A stretch of DNA of 33,542 nt from contig NW_004443569.1 of the NCBI RefSeq assembly GCF_000330505.1, forward strand, positions 145,043 to 178,584, given 5' to 3'. Shown here piece by piece: positions 21,236-32,213 of this stretch. The notes under the pieces are model-generated. The model did not search any database, was not told where the DNA came from, and saw only the letters and a program-made list of their open reading frames with translations. The position numbers and the translations under genes are program-made. Source of the stretch: Entamoeba invadens IP1. Lineage: Eukaryota > Evosea > Mastigamoebida > Endamoebidae. Numbering within the stretch: position 1 is the stretch's first letter; each line of letters starts with the position of its first letter.

Positions 21236-21753
21236 TATGGCTTTATAATTTTTCAGTTGTCAAGCAATTTTGTTTTTCGTTATTTTTAGCACACTTTAAT
21301 AAAAAAAACAAAAACAAACCATTTTTCGAAAAACCACTTTATTTATATTATAAATCATAATACTGTTACTATCTATTATAGTAAAAACTTAATATCATTA
21401 AATAGAATACAGACTTTATAAACACTCCCAAAAAAGTAAATTAATTAAAAAAAAACTTGTCTTTTACAAAATCAAGCAATTTAATTAGCCGAAAGGTTCA
21501 ATTGTAATTATAATAAAACTAAAATCAACAGAATGTTATTAAATTTGTGTATTATAACTGATAATAATATTTATCATGAATATAGATACAATAAAAAATA
21601 AAACAAAATTCTAAAAATAGATTTTGAATAAAAAACAAATATGAATTACAGATAGAAGAAAAACCAGTTACCAAATCACAAACCAAAGACCAGATTAAAA
21701 TAAGCTGTTTTATTTTTGGTGCAAAGTTTTCTTGTCAGAGAAAAATAAACAAA

Positions 21754-21755
21754 TA
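21754..21755. repeat. TA target duplication, left
   Basis: TA directly outside the left inverted repeat. The same dinucleotide lies directly outside the right repeat (25048-25049), as expected for Tc1/mariner/pogo insertion. Confidence 0.7.
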
Positions 21756-21779
21756 GAGTAAGTTGTAAAACGTTGTCCC
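21756..21779 (+). repeat. Left terminal inverted repeat of pogo-like element
   Basis: 24 bases beginning GAGTAAGTTGTAAAACG and ending GTTGTCCC. They are the exact reverse complement of 25024-25047. Homology between the ends stops one base further in. Confidence 0.9.
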
Positions 21780-22555
21780 GCCCAGAATATTCTCTTTTGT
21801 GTGGAATCATTCCACGATATATTCAATAACCGCCATGGTAGAAACAACAAAAATGTTCTTAATTTCGTTTTTATTTTAAATTATTTTTTTTCAAAACATT
21901 AAAAAACTTAGAAAATAATCATTAACTTATTTAGTTCTCGTTTCCTTCTTTTCAGAAGAGCAATCCAAAAACCCTTTAAAATGACACACATAAGAAATGA
22001 ATCAGTCAAGTGTGTGTGGTCACTTCTAACACTTTTAGTAGAATTAACATGCATGTCATAATAAGTTAGACGAACTGAACGTTAGTTAAAATGACTGTTT
22101 CAAACACACAAATTGAAAAAAATAAACAGTTGGATGTTAATGTGCATAAAACAAACCTCTAGCACCATAGTTGCAACGAATATTAAAGAGATGTATATAC
22201 CAGAAGAGCGCAATTCCTATAAGATAAGTCAATGGTTGATTCGATAATAAACAGACCTTGTATTTTTTATCTGAAGAATCAGTTAAACCCTTAGAGTTTT
22301 TTTAGGTTAATTATAAGTATGGTTTCAAAGTTATAATAATATAGATTATATTATGTGTAATTATTTAACTATAAAACTATACTACCATATACTACAATTA
22401 ACATATAAAGTAAATTAACACATTTTAACTAACGAAAAACTATTTTGAATAATCATCATAAAATAAAAAAAAGAGTTTTTCATTATCTTTTACTCGTTGA
22501 TTTTTTAAACTAAAGAGCAAACAAAATATCACTCGTAAACAATTGTTTTGTTGAA

Positions 22556-24746
22556 CTAGAGCAATTTAACTCTTTTCCTTTTAAACAAAATTATTCCACA
22601 CTTGGTTTCTAATTGCGAGTTGGCACAATCTCTTGCGTTTTTTCTTAAAGTTTTGTATATTTCCTTTTTGACATTGTCGATATTATCGCCTTCTTCATTT
22701 GACATCTCATTCATGCATCTGTCAATTCCTTGCTGCTCGAAAAAGCAATTCAGCTTCGTGCATCAAGATGGCACCACTTCACATACTGTACTCAAGTTTT
22801 GAGTACTAACCCACATGCAATAAAGGAAGGCACTACATTCTTTGATGTGGTCACTCTTTCCCACGAGTTGACAATCGACATAATTTGTACAGATATATAG
22901 GAAAGGTGACCATATGTGTCATTCATCAACGATTTATCAGTTGTACATGCACGTTTCTGATTTCCAGATATCCCCACATCACACATTTGCAACAAATGAG
23001 ATGAGTGTGGGGGAGTAGTATTATTTTGACGTTATTCTCTGTCAACATTTCTACAGCGCCTACCCCAAGATGAGAACCGTAACCATCCATTACAAGAATT
23101 GACATACCGCTATAACCATGTTTTCTTCTTTTTTCAAGCAACTCGGGAATAAAAACACTTCGGATCCACTCTTCAAATAATTGATTTGTCATGAACGCTT
23201 TTTTGTGTACTTCAGGCACGCTTTATTGTTTGTCAAACCCAATTCCAAAAGCTCCTTCTCAACACTTTCTGTTGGTATAATGAAAAAAGGTTTCAGTGCT
23301 GTGCCATCCATACAACTTGCTGCCATCAATGTTGTTCGACTTCCTGCGCATCTAATGGGTACTTTGACAACACCAGATCTTGGTCTATTTAAAAGAATGA
23401 CCGTTCTTGTCATTTTATTTACCCACCTTTGGAATCCTGATTCATCACAATTGAATATGAAACTTACTGGAATGTTATTGGCGTACTTGGAGAGAAACTC
23501 AAAATACGCAACAATCTCTGTTGTTTGTATCTCCACTCTTTCCTCTTCTATTGGCTCCGCTTTTATGGTGGATAATTTGGCCATTTTGTTCACGGAAGTG
23601 TACAACATTTTGAGGTCAATATCCTCTCTCCCCAAAGTTGTTAGTACAAAAAGCAACTCTGGATATCCAGCTGGATCTTTAGCGTCTTCCCGTATTTTAA
23701 TGAAGATGATAATTTTTCTTTTCTCTTCCTCGGAAAAAACTCGACTTCTTCCTGAACTTCCAGGAGCTTTTATTACAAGACAAATCTGCCTTTTCCATAC
23801 ATCCTTGGGATATGCAGAAGTAAGACTTGATACAAAAGTAAATGATTCCAGTGCAGTTTTTTCTTCATGTATTCATAAAGGCGGAACATTTGAATACAAA
23901 CTTAACTGCGATTTGAAGCTGTTAAGTTTCGTTTCAACCTCATGAATCGAAGAAGGTGAGTAATGACTTCGCTGTGTATATCTTCCTTTTTGTGTTCCTC
24001 AAGGTAATCCCAGAGACCAGTACAAACAAAGTCTTCATCTTTGAGGGATTCTTTTATCTGTTTGTCTCGATTTGCTGTGATATCAATTTCTTCCATATCA
24101 ACACTTGATTCACTCATTTCTTCTTCTGGTTGTTGGGTGTCAGTAAAATCATCTTGTTGAACGGTGTTGTTTAAAAATACTTCAACTTCGTTGTTATCTA
24201 CAATAACATTTGTCTTATTTCAGTTACAATATTGTTCGTTGTATTATTTAATGGTGTTGTAATGGTTTGGTCTGGTATCGGAAGATTGTCGTCAATCAAA
24301 AACTCCATTAAATGGTCATAACCAGTCTTTTTGTCATGACGACACTGCTTCAAATATAACAAACATGTTTTTATCAGCGTATTGACCGAGTTCAACTGCC
24401 CAGTCAATGACATTATCGTAGTTGCAGAGTCAATGATCTTCAGAGTGGTTTCAATTCTCTCTTCGAATAAAATTAGAGAACTGTCTAAATTCGTGTATAG
24501 ATAATTTGAAAGGTTGTTATAGTCATAATAACTCTGTTTAATGTTGCTCATCAAAGTATTTTCTAATTCTTTCAATCTCGAAAGTGATTGATCAATCTTC
24601 ACAACAGAGACTTCTTTGCATTGTTCTACGATGGACTTTATCTTAAAAAAAATCAACACCATCAAAATTGATGTTTATTTCTCTTTAAAAACATGCGCTG
24701 GAAGTGAACTATGACTTTGAGTTGTCGTTGATGTCGAGTTCGACAT
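22556..24746 (-). pseudogene. pogo/Tigger-like (DDE_1) transposase, multiply frameshifted
   Basis: The reading starts at ATG 24746 (MSNSTSTTTQSHSSLPAHVL) and passes through at least six disruptions. Among them are changes near 24650-24675 (T runs), 24205 and 23910, a TGA near 23890, a shift near 23205, a shift at a G5 run (23009-23013) and a TGA near 22765. Segments in order: helical N-terminus 24665-24198 (SRLKELENTLMSNIKQSYYD); acidic linker 24185-23902; a charged segment about 23870-23660 (SGRSRVFSEEEKRKIIIFIK); FIFNCDESGF with the first catalytic Asp (near 23446); LVMDGYGSHLG with the second (near 23087); and, after the G-run shift, HLLQMCDVGISGNQKRA with the third, about 35 residues later. 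A charged tail ends at TAG 22556. The three Asp motifs and their spacing are typical of pogo-type transposases, which cut at element ends and join them to TA sites. Confidence 0.85.
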
Positions 24747-25023
24747 AATATTGTTTGTTTTTAAATTTATAGTTTTACAATTGTTCAAAAAAATTTCAGA
24801 AAAAAAAAATAAAACGTTTTAATTTTTCATTTAAATGGTGTTTTTGTTTTTTGCTTTTTGGATAAAAATATTTTAATTTGTAATGATATATGTCTTAAAA
24901 TCGGGATCATTCAAACATATTATTAATAATGGTAAACCAAACTTAATTTTGTTTAATCGACAAAAATTCATAGAATGTTCTAATTTTTATTCAAATAAGA
25001 CTAAAAAAACGATGTTGGCGACT

Positions 25024-25047
25024 GGGACAACGTTTTACAACTTACTC
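25024..25047 (-). repeat. Right terminal inverted repeat of pogo-like element
   Basis: GGGACAACGTTTTACAAC... to CTTACTC, the exact complement of 21756-21779, followed directly by TA at 25048-25049. Confidence 0.9.
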
Positions 25048-25049
25048 TA

Positions 25050-26240
25050 ATCAGGTTTTTTGTAGTATGTGTTGGTTTACTCTCGGCAAAAACAAACATA
25101 TGGTCAAGCAAAATTTTTGGAGAAGTAAGTTATTTGATATTTTCCCTTTCATTTTTAGCTTGGTCCAAATTCAAAGTTCAGTCAAGTTTGTTATTTGAAT
25201 AATAAGAGGGAAAAAACTAAGCAGAAAAACGACGTCAAATAAAATTAATTTTATTTGGAATGATTTAATTCAAATAATCGGGTCCTTTCGGTACCCAATT
25301 TTGAAAAACAGTTTATAATGATATTTCATACTATTTTTGTATAACATTAAGACTAACATAATAATCCATTAACCATGATTAGACAAATCACTAAAATTTC
25401 CCTGTTATTTTTTTCCCCTCGGCAGGCCTGGACTAGCCATTACCAACTTTAAAAGATTATTGGTGTTTTTCATTCATTTTGGCTTTTTTTAGCTCCACAA
25501 AATCATTATACGAAATTAGGGTAAGCAAACCACTTTTATTGCTGAATTTGCCTCCAAAACAAACATTTCAATTTTTTTAGGTATTATTAATTTGGGGCAT
25601 AATTATTTCAAATAACTGGGATGTCAAACTATAGTTTTAAAATTAAAAGTATAGGTTTGAAGAAATTTCTTTTTATTTGACTATCTTTTGAAACTACTTT
25701 CTTATGAATAGGTATTTATATTTGAAAACACGGGTTAATAAACCAAATTATAATCGTAAATATCAAAATGGAGCAGTGTACATAAGTTGCACTTTTATTT
25801 ATATAACAAAGATAATTCAATACAATTGATTAAGTACAACACATGTGTGTATGAAAAAGTAATTCACATCAAACACATTCAAAATAAGATGTTTGTATCA
25901 GTTAATTAAACATCTACATTTTCATTTGATTACATCTTCTATTTAATACTTTGTTTTTTGGGAAAAACAGTTATTTTAACATGGATAAATGGTATAATAT
26001 TTATTTTTGTTGTTATAATTGCGTTTTAGATATTGTAATGTTTTATATTTATATTATACATATTTATTATACAATTTAATTATATTTAATTTAATTCAAT
26101 TCAATTTAAATGTGTATGATATTTAATTTTTTATGGTTAAATTCAATATATATTTTAACATAAAATAATTAATATAGTTAAATTGTTAATAAAAATACAA
26201 ATAAATAATAGTTAAATAATAATAATACTAATAACAACTT
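25050..26240. other. Spacer between two transposons, no gene seen
   Basis: Mostly A+T-rich. One less A+T-rich patch at 25413-25440 (CCCCTCGGCAGGCCTGGACT...) stands out but could not be paired with a partner. No coding-like sequence was found. Confidence 0.45.
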
Positions 26241-29200
26241 TTACTTATTACAAAACTTGTTGACTGTAAACATTCTGACTTCATCCTCTTTCATTGTCAT
26301 ATTCACATTTTCACTCTTTTAAGAATCGAAAAAGACCTTTCAACCGAGCACGTAGTAACAGCAATCAAGTTGTATTCACTGATAATTGAATTAATTAAAC
26401 GAAATTCACAACATAATTCTTTGGGTATAATATCTAAAACATTTTATGTTGTCAATAACACTTCGGGACAGACAACAAGAAAATCATTGAGGTGGTCTTC
26501 TCTCCATGCTCGAAAATTGTAACGCTGTTTGAGAATTTGCATTTGGTCGTTATTAATGTTATTAAACGACTCACTTTCACCAAAATCCCAGTCAAACACC
26601 CACTGTTTAATGAAGTGACTAGTGGTGTTTCGATTCGTTACTAAAATTTTTCTTATATCATCAGTGGTTTTAATATTTGGAGATACGTACTTTTGTGTTT
26701 TTTGCAATTCTCTTAAATGAGAAAACAAGTTGATATTGTGATCTTTCCACTGTTTGACTTGTATAATTTCTGTCAACAACTCTTCGTTAAATAAATTATC
26801 GTGAAGCTCATTGGGAATGATGCATGCCTCAATTTTCATTCGAACTTCTTGTGGGGTCTTTGCTTTGTATAAATTTAAATACTCTTCAAAGCTATCAATT
26901 TGAAAGTCTTTTTCTCGTATCGAAATACCATTACCCATTTCACAGCGAGACATTTTTCTGAATGGATTTACAAAACGATAAACAAGCGCCTGCAAAAATC
27001 TTTCTATAAAACCACCACAAACACTTCTGAGAAATTTAATATCATCTACAGTGTTTTCACGTATAAAAGGAAGTGTGGCAAGAAAATCGATATTGTTATC
27101 ATATACTTTATTTTTAAGGGAAAAAGATAATTTATATATCTTTGAATACGAGTAAAAGCTGTCGCGAACTAGTTTTGGCGTTTGTAGCCATTCAGTTATC
27201 AGTTTTGATTCAGAAAAAAAAATGTATTCTACGAAAAAAAGAGCTCCAACAAATTTGTTGTTGTCAAATGAAGCATTTCCAAGTGAGTTCGATAATATAT
27301 TTTGAGTATTGGTAACAAACTGGAATTTTTTGTTTTGATCTATAAAAGATTTGAAAACATCAAAGCGCTCAAAAATAAAACATAATATAAGTTCGGTATA
27401 ACAAAAACGTGTATTTGAATAATAACGTATTTGTAATGCAACACTTTGAATGCAATTTCTATTAATGTAACTGTTCCAATCCCCTCTTATTCCTTGATCT
27501 GAATTGTATTTGACGAATTGCTTTATTAAATCTCCCTCGTTTATTTCGAATATTTTTTCTTGTGCTTTAGAAAAACGATGGCAAAAACAATAATTGTATT
27601 TGAATTCACAATTGTTGTTTTGAGAATTAACAGTTATTTGTTGTAAGGTGAATTCTTGAAAAATGGTGGAAATACCCAGATTGGAAAGTGTTAAAATTTG
27701 AGAATAACCATTAATTTGAATAGATTGAAAAGTGTTTTGAGAACTTGAATGTTGGTGCGTGTCTGATATAAACTGCTTTCTCGTTCCCACCTGCTCATTC
27801 AACAGAACACAAGATGTTTTTCTAGCTTGTTTTGAAGTTGTGTGACTAATCACAAGCGCTTTCAAAAGACGTCCCAATTTCGTCATGTTGTTTGACCCAT
27901 CAACAGAGACGCCAACTATTTGGCTCAAAGAGATGTGATAACGGTGCAGTACCCTCACAACGCAAATTTGCCACCCATTGCTTGTTGTGTCACCATAATA
28001 ACTACCAATCTTGATTTTAACCTCTGATGGGTTATTGTTGGTGTACAATGTGCGAGCATACAAAGAAAACTTTTCTCGACCTCTAAGTTTTGTGCTGTCG
28101 CATATCAAATGTATTTTAGTGTGATCAAGTGACATCTCAAATAATATTGTTTTATCTAAATCTCGCATCAAAGTAATACGTCTTTGGATGGTTTTGGCGC
28201 ACATTTTAAGATCAATTTCAAACCCACCACAACCCACAACAATTTGCATCACTTCAAGTGTTTTTTCTATTTGAAAAGTCGTTAGACTCAAATAAGAAAA
28301 ATACACCGACAACAGACAAATGAAACAATTTCGGAAAAGTTTATTCCTTTCTTTTTGATCTTTGTTTGTGTTTTCCGTATTCACTTTGTTTGTTATTTCT
28401 GTTATCATAATCTGGCATTTGTCTTCTTTTATCGTGTTTGTTCTTTCAATTAATTCTAAAATACATGTCAATCTTTTTTGTTCTTATTACGATTCTCAAC
28501 TCTTTGTATGCTAGTCATTTTCTCTTCCTCAGAACTCAAATCATCAAGGCGTTCAAGTGGGTGTTCTTCAACACTTGAAGATTCTTCATCACATGTGATT
28601 GATGCTTTGTGTTGTTCGAATGTTTCTTCATCGTTTTCAGTGTATTCAGTGTCAATTTGTGAATGGTCAACTACTTCTCCACTATTAACATTCGTCGACT
28701 CATCTTAAGTTTCGTAGTTGCCAATAATGACAGGAGTTCGTGTTCCTTGTATTGTTACAATTTGATTACCAACTATTTGATTTGAATCAATTTCTTTTTG
28801 TGCAACATTTATTTGTTGCACTTCATTGGTGTTTTGGTATGAAGCACTATGATTCTAATGAAAAGTTGTGGAGTTATTGTGAAACTATTTCCAGTTCCTG
28901 GTAGGTCTGTTGATGTTAAAATATTGACATTTTCACCAGTTCTAGAACCACTAAAACCCACTGTGTTTAAAGATGTATTTGATAAGTCCTCAGCAATTGT
29001 AGTATTGACACGTTCGTTGCCTTCCAAGTTAAAAACAGCAAATTTATAACAAGTGTGTGGTTTTATAGAAAGACTTGGATCAATTACTTTGGCTTTTTCA
29101 TTTAATTGATCAATTGTCATTTGTAAAGTTGTTCTTGTGATACCACATTTGTTCAGAGCTTTTTGAAGTTCTTTGTAGTAGATTCCAACAAGAGTGGGAG

Positions 29201-29524
29201 TGTAGGTGTTTTCAATTGTCATGATAGAATTCATTGCAAAAAAATTCAAGTGTTTAATATGTGCATTAAAAATGGAACAAGTTGATTTTGGTTCAATTCT
29301 CTGTGATAATTGACTCTCACTTTATCAATGTGATAATTAAGGTGTTTTTTGTATTTATCACCATAAAATTCGTCACAAAAGGGGCAATAATGAAGACGCT
29401 TTAAGTCTCTATCTCGAGTTGAAAACCACTTCAAAACTGGTTTAAATGTCATACTCAACTTAAACATATCAGCCTGGGGATCATCATTTAAAGATACATT
29501 GGAATTACTTGGTTGCGTTGACAT
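26241..29524 (-). pseudogene. hAT-like transposase with N-terminal zinc finger, decayed
   Basis: ATG 29524 starts a 92-codon frame with a C-x2-C-x10-H-x3-H zinc finger (HYCPFCDEFYGDKYKKHLNYH, residues 46-65), a DNA-binding module like the BED finger of hAT transposases. The frame shifts near 29250 to a segment ending at 28809. A third frame, with stops at about 28847 and 28706, carries a linker and a strongly acidic stretch (about 28704-28472). A shift at an A6 run (28474-28479) leads into the 675-codon block 28471-26444. That block holds HLICDSTKLRG (Asp 125), VGVSVDGSNNMTK (Asp 191) and YCFCHRF (Cys-x2-His, 295-298). Beyond an in-frame TAA at 26444 the frame continues to the hAT dimerisation signature TTCSVERSFSILKRVKM (about 26350-26300) and, after another shift, ends at 26241. 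Element ends and target duplication were not found. Confidence 0.7.
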
Positions 29525-30260
29525 TTATTTATATTTATGAGTTACTATGACAAAAAACTGTTTAACAATTGATATATTATTTATTGTTGTTGTTTTAATA
29601 ATGATCCAATTCAATTATGGAAGCCATCATTTCTAATTACAAATATTATTAAAAGTGTTTATAATAAATAAATTCCCATAATTTTTATTTTAATATGTTC
29701 AATTAAATAATAAGATTATTAAATTTTATGTTTGTAATTGAATTGTTGTTATGGTGGGTTCAGTTTAAATTGTTTTTCAATGTTAATATAGATATACTTT
29801 GTATTTAAATTTCTTTAAATTGTTAAATTAAATAAATATTATTATAATTGGTAATTAGAATTAATTAAAAAACGATTTAAACAACTACTAGAATCGATAT
29901 ACAATGTAAACAGTTTACAAATAAAACATAATTGTAAAAAATAAACTTAATAAATATTTTTTTTGTATTCATAATAATAACATTTTGTTTTAAAATGTTA
30001 TTATTAACACTTTTTATCTTTATATAATGTTATTGGTATCCCGTTAATATACTTTTTATTCATTTAACATTTATATAAAGTTAATTTTTTAATATAACAA
30101 AACAACTATTATACAACTATATATTATAACTTTATTTAAATATCAATTTTAACAAAAAATATTAAATAAACATTTTTTAGATTTGTTTATATTAAAAAAG
30201 GGGGTTTCAAACATTATTAATTGTTTTACGGTAATATCAGGAATTAAATAAGCAAAACAA
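29525..30260. other. A+T-rich spacer, no gene seen
   Basis: About 740 bases of A+T-rich sequence 5' of the hAT-like relic, with no coding-like segment. I searched it for the outer repeat of that element and found none matching 25050-26240. Confidence 0.4.
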
Positions 30261-30692
30261 ATCATTGAAGAACGTTTCGGTCATTCTTCTATTCCACAAT
30301 AATTTCTAGTGGAAAACTCCCCGTCCAAGCCTCGGGGGTAAAATTTCCGGTTTCAAAATAGTTTTTCATTTTTGCTTCTCCTTTAGAATTTTTCTAAGCA
30401 TTCATGAACACATCTTTTGAATTCATTTAAAAACGAAATATTCTTTGAATTTGTTAATTCTTGATTCAAATTTAGTATAACCACAATTTAAATTAGCTAC
30501 TACTTTATTATCTTCTTCATTATAATAAACATAATCATTTATCTCTTCTTCATTTGATTCATTATCACCACATCTAATAGATGTGTCGATGCTTCGCTCA
30601 AAATAATAATGATTTTATATAATATTTTTATCTTCAAGTTCACTAATATTTTCACTTTCATGTTCATTAAAATGTATGGTACTGTTTACCAT
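30261..30692 (-). pseudogene. Acidic coding relic, unidentified
   Basis: From ATG 30692 one minus-strand frame reads MVNSTIHFNEHESENISELE, a TAA, then FERSIDTSIRCGDNESNEEE and a segment ending KFKEYFVFK at a TGA near 30424. A second frame continues MNSKDVFMNA, TAG, KNSKGEAKMKNYFETGNFTP EAWTGSFPLEIIVE, TAG at 30289-30291, and a few more residues to 30261. Residue usage is clearly protein-like, with a highly acidic first half, but three stops and a frame change show that it is dead. I do not recognise the family. The acidic half recalls the acidic N-terminal regions of the transposases nearby, but no zinc finger or catalytic block is present. Confidence 0.5.
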
Positions 30693-31333
30693 TTAGGTGA
30701 ATATGCCCTTGGAGCTTTTTTCTGTTTGAGGTTGTTATTTGTATTATATTTTGTATTATAATTAAATTATTTATCACTATTGAGACGACAGGAAGTGATT
30801 AGAAAAACCGAAACGTTTTTTTATCTCTATGTAGATCATTCACTTGTAAAATTTTTCTTTTAAACCAAAGTATTTTTTCAACTTATAAAATGTACTCTTT
30901 AGAATAACGAATTGACGTTTATACAACTAAAACAATTTCTTTGAAACGGCTTTTGCTCGACTATAAAACTACAATTAGATGTTTAAATCTGTCAAGCGTA
31001 ATGTTATTTTTGATTATGATTTGTTTTGTAGTTTTTTTACAGAAATTCAAGTTGTTTGTTGTCGAATTTTTGTGTTGTGTTTATTATTTTACAAAACAAA
31101 ATATTCGCCCAACCATTTTTTTACAACAACAGCACTGTTGTCTATTGTGACGGATAATGTTTGGACAAAAAAATCTAATTAGTCAATTTGTCAAAGTTTG
31201 ACATCGAACTCAGAGGGTTAAATTTGAACTGTAGTATAAATATCAGTAATTTTTACACCCGTTTTGGTTTTTGAAAACTATATAGACAGTTATATGAATA
31301 TTTAATATGAACAAATTTTTAGACTCCTAAAAG
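30693..31333. other. Spacer, no gene seen
   Basis: Two overlapping plus-strand open frames (30941-31150 and 30979-31182) are hydrophobic, Phe/Cys/Leu-rich and overlap each other in different frames, as expected for T-rich DNA, so I do not call them. Nothing else is recognised. Confidence 0.45.
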
Positions 31334-32213
31334 TTAAATTAACTTCGATAAATTATTATTTCTGGTGGAAAACAATATTTTCCAATTGATGTAACACTCG
31401 ATGGTTGAAACACTGCTTAGATTACTACACCCACCGAAACAATCATCACCAATTGATACAACACTTGACGGAATTGTAACACTGCTCAAACTTTCACATT
31501 TATGGAAACATTGAAAACCAATTGATTTTACATTTGATGGTATTGTAACACTGAGCAGACCACAACATCCCCAGAAACACTTATTATTAAGTGATATTAT
31601 ACTTGATGGTATTGTAATACTAGTCAGACTAAAACAATCATAGAAACAACTATTACAAAATGATACAACACTTGATGGTATTGTAACACTGCTTAGATTA
31701 AAACAATTATAGAAACATTTTTTACCTATCGATGTTACATTGGATGGAATGTTAATACTACTTAAAGTTATGCATCCACAGTAACAACGATTACCAATTG
31801 AAGTTACATTTCGTGGTATATTATTACCAAATTTCTCTCTATCATTTTGAGTGTAAGTAACATTTTTAAACTTAATGTTTCGACTTTTGTTTTTTTCAAC
31901 AGTTTCGAAATCAACATTGAACCACACAATAATACAAAAGAACTTTTCCTTTAAAACAATTTTTTTCTTCATTTTTCTCTGTGTTGATCATAAATCCATT
32001 GCCAAAGTTTTCATCTTTTACATCACACAAGTGAAGTGTCTCGATTTTTGGGAAGTATCTAAGTGTTTTAAAATTCAACGAAATTAGGTTATAATGAAAC
32101 TTTCCCATATTATCTCGTAACTTCTTGCACACCAACTCCAAGTTAATGAAGTCTCCGATGTCGTCGAAGTACTTCGAGACTATCATGATGTGATAACCAG
32201 AAAGTGTAGACAT
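31334..32213 (-). pseudogene. BspA-like LRR protein, two frameshifts
   Basis: ATG 32213 opens with MSTLSGYHIMIVSKYFDDIG, the standard start of Entamoeba BspA-type LRR proteins, followed by FINLELVCKKL and a segment KIETLHLCDVKDENFGNGF. At an A7 run (31960-31966) the frame must change to continue into IIVWFNVDFETVEKNKSRNI, KFGNNIPRNVTSIGNRC and about six 23-residue LRR_5 repeats (e.g. SSVTIPSSVVSIGDDCFGGC). A second frame change near 31400-31415 is needed to complete the last repeat; the corrected frame reads VTSIGKYCFPPEI and stops at 31339. The repeats are much more uniform than those of the large LRR gene, with the usual TIPSSV consensus. It would be a gene of about 290 residues. It may be a recent pseudogene or an intact gene with two single-base sequence errors. 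Confidence 0.8.

Larger units (their letters stand above)
21756..25047 (-). mobile_element. pogo/Tigger-like Tc1-mariner element, full length but inactive
   Basis: This 3,292-bp unit is bounded by perfect 24-bp terminal inverted repeats and flanked by TA on both sides. It contains one broken transposase gene in minus orientation (22556-24746). The transposase belongs to the DDE_1 (pogo/Tigger/CENP-B-related) branch of the Tc1/mariner superfamily, elements of which move by cut-and-paste into TA. About 800 bases between the gene's 3' end and the left repeat (21780-22555) hold no clear coding sequence, which is long for such a compact element type and could be an insertion or decayed sequence. 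The intact ends, against a transposase with many lesions, suggest that it could have been mobilised in trans until recently. Confidence 0.9.

Noticed and set aside
23181..23945. 254-codon plus-strand frame
   Set aside because: It is antisense to the pogo-type transposase, whose catalytic motifs are clear on the minus strand. Its own translation shows no domain.
25408..30343. Apparent long inverted repeat (CCCC..AGGC(C/T)TGGAC at 25413-25433 and its complement at 30323-30340) bracketing the hAT-like relic
   Set aside because: The right copy lies inside the acidic coding relic (encoding TPEAWTGSF), the match is imperfect, and no 8-bp duplication is found. I treat it as coincidence.
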